Source: an uncultured Porphyromonadaceae bacterium
GTDB lineage: Bacteria; Bacteroidota; Bacteroidia; Bacteroidales; Barnesiellaceae_A
Assembly (NCBI GenBank): GCA_900538705.1
Contig: UPZG01000001.1
Span: forward strand, 1-64,000
Reading direction: 5' to 3'
DNA length: 64,000 nt
Under the pieces are notes generated by a model. That model ran no database searches. It saw only the letters and a program-made list of their open reading frames with translations, and was not told where the DNA came from. Every line of letters starts with the position of its first letter. Position 1 is the first letter of the stretch. This document shows, piece after piece, positions 60,493 to 64,000 of this stretch. The translations under genes and the position numbers were made by a program.

Positions 60493-62946
60493 TTATCTCT
60501 TAGCAATACGCAGTACTTCATCGCCACAACGTACAATGTAGATACCGCTTGCGTAGCGTGTCATGTCGATGGCATGTTTGCCTTCGGCCACTCTCATACC
60601 TTGTAAGTTGAATACGTAGATGGTAGCGTCGCTTGTGCTGTGTATGGTCGTACCATCGAAGGTGAGAGTACGGTCGTTCTCGACATTCTCAATGCCCGAC
60701 CCGATAGGCTCTGTGGTAAATGTCCATGTAAACGCCATGTTGGTTTCGTCAGCTCCACCTGTCTCTGAAGCCAATGTTACCGCTCCGGCCTCTACGGTGA
60801 TGGTATATACCGTTGAGTAATCGAGTAGATTATTTCCTGTGGCGGCTTGGAATGTAAGTGTAGTAGAGCCTACACTGTTGCCAACTTCTTGCAGTGTCAC
60901 GTAGGGTGAGATGCTTATCTTACTCATGTCTACCGATATTATTTCGCAACCGAAGTCGATGCTCAGTTCATCTGTTGAGGCTACACTTACGTTGGTGCTG
61001 CCATTGGTGGGCGAGAGAGTATAAGGTACGGCATGTTCAATGGTGATAGCATAAATTCTTATGCCACTGCCGGTAGAATATACATAATATGTACCATCTT
61101 CGGTAAAGGTGTAGACGAGCATGTCGTTCGATTCGCGATATACTTCGTCACGGCCATTGCTGATGGCGAGGTAGCGTACATTTGATTCACTTGCCGAAGT
61201 GTTATATATGGTCACTTTGTCGCCGGCCTTAGCAGAGAAGCTTACTGAACGGTATTCAGTGCTGCCGCCACCACCTAAGCTGAGGCGTTTGGTATAAGTA
61301 TTACCGTCGTCGAATGTCTTGCGATACTCCTCGGCATTCTCAAAGTTGACAGGCTTGCTGGCGGTTGCATATACGGTAAGTCCGTCGTGCGTGAAGTTGT
61401 AGTCATATTTGCCTTCTTCACTCCAATTATCGAATATCCAACTTGTGCTTGTAGAAGGTATGTAAACTTCTTGGCTCAGGCTGATGGTGTAGGTTTGTTG
61501 AGTTGTACCGTCTTGAGCCGTCACGATGATAGTGGCCGTTGCGGGTAGTTCATCTATAGAGGGTGTTGTTATTTCATACTGAGCTTTACCGTGCGAAGGT
61601 GTTGCCGTTATGTTGATGCTGTTAGCGCTGGCAGGCAGGGCAAAGCTGTAGTTATATATACCTTCTTGTAGTGCAATGTTTATGCCGTTGACTGCAAGTT
61701 GACGCAAGGTAGCATCGCTGCTTGGAGCAAGTTCGCCTATTGCCAGAGGATCGGAAAGAGTTGCTCCTGCACCATAATCGGGATTGGAAACAACGTCGGC
61801 TACTTCACGAGCATCGTAAAGAGAGTATTGGTAAGGTATAGAAACAGACCCTTTATTGGCCGGTTTATAGCTTTCTTCGAAGTAGTTGTCGTTCCATACA
61901 TATGCTTTGGCATCTGTTTGGCTAAATATATTGACACCGCTGGCGAAATAGTTGTTTTCGATAAGAAATTCCGAGTCTTTGCGGGGATTGATAGCAACCT
62001 TATTGCCGCTGCAATTATAGTAGCAGTTGAAGATATGTATTGTGCCAAAACGTGCCATAGGCATACGTTGGTCGCAGCCTGAGCCCCACATGCAGTTAGC
62101 CCAAGTAACGTTGAGGTTGTCGGCTCCTTGTTTTGAGGCAGTGTCGTCGCCTCCAATCAGATTGGTGTTCATGTGATTATAAGCTCTTTCTGTGTAGCTG
62201 AAAGTACACCACGATACGGTGATGAAGTCGCTCTTGGCTGTTATATCCATATTACCGTCGATACCGTCGGTATAGTCGCAGTGGTCGAACCAGCAGTGGG
62301 TTGTGCCATCGATAACCGAGATAAGGTCGTTGCCTCCTACATCAACAGGGCCGGGACCTACGAATTTGAGATTACGGAAGATGAGGTTTTCACAACCAGA
62401 GAGATGAAACAGTCCTGCTTTACGGAACATTTCACTTTCGTCGTTAGTGAGGTTTATAAGAGTTTGTCGGGTCAGAAACTCACATTCTTCATTTACTTTT
62501 TCTCCGTTGCTCAATGTACCTCCACCGCCTGATGTGCTTGCATTTTTTACATCGGCTTCATCAAGAGCATTTTTTATTTCGTCTGTAATGAAAAATTCGG
62601 TACAGAGACGGGCTCCATTGATACCAACAATCGTTTTGTTTTTTACGCCTTCAAGTACAATACTTTGCGATATGGTGAAATCGCCTTTGCTGCCATCCAA
62701 TATGATGATGTCGTAGTTTTTGATGGCGCTTTCTACTTCTGAGCGCATGTCACCACCTTTGTTGGTAAGAGTGATACTGCGACCATCAGTACCGCCTCCG
62801 GTAAGTTCATAGTCATCGCCCCTTGTGAGGCTCGAAGAGGTAGCCCAACCAAATGGTGCATTCAAATCATATTCCGACAATTGGGCACTCGTCGGTAGTG
62901 AAACGGCACAAAGTAAAGTGCCAATAGTAAGTGGTAAAATTCTCAT
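60493..62946 (-). CDS. Secreted PL1-type pectate lyase with Ig-like domain and T9SS-type tail
   Basis: 817 residues. Signal peptide (LPLTIGTLLCAVSLPTSA); PL1 beta-helix (about 50-400) with HCWFDHCDYTDGIDGNMDI (calcium-binding acidic residues), ERAYNHMNTNLIGG and the catalytic Arg in SGCDQRMPMARFG; then a cadherin-like/Ig-like region (about 430-520), a carbohydrate-binding-like stretch (EYRSVSFSAKAGDKVTI) and a Big_5 Ig-like domain (SPTNGSTNVSVASTDELSIDFG). It ends in VFNLQGMRVAEG, YASGIYIVRC: a T9SS-like tail. A pectin or pectate depolymerase paralogous to that at 50221. Confidence 0.88.
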   Translation of the reverse strand: MRILPLTIGTLLCAVSLPTSAQLSEYDLNAPFGWATSSSLTRGDDYELTGGGTDGRSITLTNKGGDMRSEVESAIKNYDIIILDGSKGDFTISQSIVLEGVKNKTIVGINGARLCTEFFITDEIKNALDEADVKNASTSGGGGTLSNGEKVNEECEFLTRQTLINLTNDESEMFRKAGLFHLSGCENLIFRNLKFVGPGPVDVGGNDLISVIDGTTHCWFDHCDYTDGIDGNMDITAKSDFITVSWCTFSYTERAYNHMNTNLIGGDDTASKQGADNLNVTWANCMWGSGCDQRMPMARFGTIHIFNCYYNCSGNKVAINPRKDSEFLIENNYFASGVNIFSQTDAKAYVWNDNYFEESYKPANKGSVSIPYQYSLYDAREVADVVSNPDYGAGATLSDPLAIGELAPSSDATLRQLAVNGINIALQEGIYNYSFALPASANSINITATPSHGKAQYEITTPSIDELPATATIIVTAQDGTTQQTYTISLSQEVYIPSTSTSWIFDNWSEEGKYDYNFTHDGLTVYATASKPVNFENAEEYRKTFDDGNTYTKRLSLGGGGSTEYRSVSFSAKAGDKVTIYNTSASESNVRYLAISNGRDEVYRESNDMLVYTFTEDGTYYVYSTGSGIRIYAITIEHAVPYTLSPTNGSTNVSVASTDELSIDFGCEIISVDMSKISISPYVTLQEVGNSVGSTTLTFQAATGNNLLDYSTVYTITVEAGAVTLASETGGADETNMAFTWTFTTEPIGSGIENVENDRTLTFDGTTIHSTSDATIYVFNLQGMRVAEGKHAIDMTRYASGIYIVRCGDEVLRIAKR

Positions 62947-63069
62947 AATGTGAGTGTTATAACAGATTGGTTAGATTTCGGGTTGTGCATATAAAAAAAC
63001 CTAGCAAAGTTATCCTTTTTGAAAACACGTTAGTGTGTAAAAATTGTTATAAATATTATAAAAATTCGC

Positions 63070-63093
63070 CGACACAACGGCTTTGTTGTATCG
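63070..63093 (-). terminator. Terminator of the beta-helix-like gene
   Basis: Nine-bp stem (CGACACAAC arm, one G-U) followed by an AT-rich tract in minus direction. The wider gap 62947-63128 holds nothing else visible. Confidence 0.5.
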
Positions 63094-63128
63094 ACGAATA
63101 AACATGAAACGATTGTGAAAAGATAGTT

Positions 63129-64000
63129 TTAGTAAACTGTATTCTGTGGATCAAAGTTAGTCCAGCCACTCATCCAGTTGTTGGCAACTGTTTCATTGGG
63201 AGAGAAAGCGCCTATGTATGATACTTGGTCGAAACCGCTGCTTACGTAAGGATGGCTCCAGCTTGCCCCGTTTGCCAACGGACTGTCGGTGCCTGGTATC
63301 ATACAGAATGATGTAAGATTGAATGGAGAACCTTGTAGAGCCAGGTCGTCAACAGAAGCAAAAGTGCGGTTGTTGCCATCTGCACGATTGAAGTAAGTCT
63401 CGGCAAAAGTTCCCGGGTCGGCGTCGTTAAATTGGCTGTTGTTTGACCAGTATTGAGCGTCCTGGAAGTTTTTTATCATACCTGCCATTACACAATTTGT
63501 AACTTGTAAAAGTCCATCGCTTGCATGTTGTTGTGTAGCAGAACCTTTGTCGTTTTCTATGATAAGACCTATGGGGAATGCAGCAAATACAGAGTTGAAT
63601 ACACGCAGTTCGGTATTGCGGCGCAAGTGCATGGCTGCTTGGAAGCGAGCATCTACGGGACTACCGTTTACGCCAGCCTGGTTGGTGTAAGAGCTAGGAT
63701 TGGTGACAGGTCCGAATACCGAGAAGTTTGAAAATACGCAAGAGGTATAGGGTTCCATTGCGGCACCGTCGCCGTTATTATCGCTTTCATACCCGTTAGA
63801 TGCGCTTTTGTCGCCGGTAAGGGGGTCTCGCAGTACAACTGCATATTGTATCTTACCGCTGAAACCGTTGTCGGTGTCGAAATCATCGTCCCAAGTTCCA
63901 AGGGCTACCATGTGCTTACAGTTGACTGTTCCGCCGAACCATTCAAAAGCATCGTCGCCCGAATATGATACTTGTACATAATCGACAGTAGTGCCGCTAC
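63129..64000 (-). CDS. Surface beta-helix-like protein, 5' end beyond window
   Basis: The frame runs off the right edge; upstream of ATG 63911 it continues in frame as VDYVQVSYSGDDAFEWFGG and TVNCKH, so the true start is outside. About 290 residues are visible: strand-rich, Asn and Gly-rich (FSNFSVFGPVTNPSS, LRRNTELRVFNSVFAAFPIG, LLQVTNCVMAGMIKNFQ), typical of right-handed parallel beta-helix proteins of Bacteroidetes. No catalytic motif or T9SS tail is seen; it ends in FDPQNTVY. Possibly a glycan-binding or lyase-like partner of the pectate lyase next to it. Confidence 0.7.
   Translation of the reverse strand, partial: SGTTVDYVQVSYSGDDAFEWFGGTVNCKHMVALGTWDDDFDTDNGFSGKIQYAVVLRDPLTGDKSASNGYESDNNGDGAAMEPYTSCVFSNFSVFGPVTNPSSYTNQAGVNGSPVDARFQAAMHLRRNTELRVFNSVFAAFPIGLIIENDKGSATQQHASDGLLQVTNCVMAGMIKNFQDAQYWSNNSQFNDADPGTFAETYFNRADGNNRTFASVDDLALQGSPFNLTSFCMIPGTDSPLANGASWSHPYVSSGFDQVSYIGAFSPNETVANNWMSGWTNFDPQNTVY

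Noticed and set aside
1..64000. CRISPR arrays, complete insertion sequences, rRNA operons or a replication origin
   Set aside because: No regularly spaced repeats, no transposase gene, no rRNA sequence and no dnaA-box cluster were noticed.

Overview
The window is a chromosomal segment of a Bacteroidales bacterium. The support is the recurrent Bacteroidetes -7 promoter box TAnnTTTG upstream of many genes, lack of strong Shine-Dalgarno sites, a fused long-form IspG (605 aa), a TGS-domain nucleoside kinase, a sigma-54 gene next to rnr, secreted proteins ending in type IX secretion (T9SS)-like tails, and a SusR-like propeller/AraC regulator. T9SS-like tails on polysaccharide lyases point away from Bacteroides proper and toward families such as Barnesiellaceae, Muribaculaceae or Prevotellaceae; the genus cannot be fixed from the sequence alone.

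Layout. 0-17.2 kb is core genome: polyprenyl synthase, DNA polymerase I, Mfd, an MscS-type channel, YchF, a small barrel protein, an S41 protease, two tandem tRNA-Asn genes, a HAD phosphatase, an EamA transporter and a methyltransferase. 17.4-31.5 kb is an accessory island. Its left edge is a scar where the tail of a tyrosine recombinase abuts a permease that has lost its N-terminal half. It then carries a DUF1016-type nuclease, a Kup potassium transporter and a mobilization scar (relaxase tail against a MobC-like fragment). The stretch 22.3-31.4 kb encodes nine proteins: two of a repeated unknown family, a DprA-like protein, a protein weakly like uracil-DNA glycosylases, a Sel1/WGDG/leucine-rich protein, a metallophosphoesterase, two unknowns and a WYL-domain regulator. 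The island stops at a tRNA-Leu gene.

The most interesting observation is in 22.3-31.4 kb. All six transcription units there, on both strands, have a promoter with one fixed layout: a dyad ATGC-N9-GCAT (clear at three sites, partial at three), then 10 nt, then a TTTG-type -7 box. I did not see it upstream of genes outside this segment. The last unit encodes the WYL-domain regulator, so this looks like a self-contained, co-regulated and probably horizontally acquired module of unknown function.

31.8-49.6 kb returns to core genes: mannose-1-phosphate guanylyltransferase, a nucleoside kinase, a sirtuin lacking the usual zinc cysteines, an FKBP pair, an Lrp regulator, an operon PAP2-like/purE/ispG, two secreted proteins, rnr-rpoN and gyrB. 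Two intergenic regions (33.0 and 38.7 kb) have long-range complementary arms that suggest structured RNAs. 49.8-64 kb mixes pectin-degradation genes (two PL1 pectate lyases, a GLUG-type surface protein, a partial beta-helix-like protein and a kinase-less SusR-like regulator) with core genes (K+/H+ antiporter, rpsT between two identical tRNA-Glu genes, recO, tRNA-Arg). No SusC/SusD pair is visible, so the rest of the locus may lie beyond the right edge.
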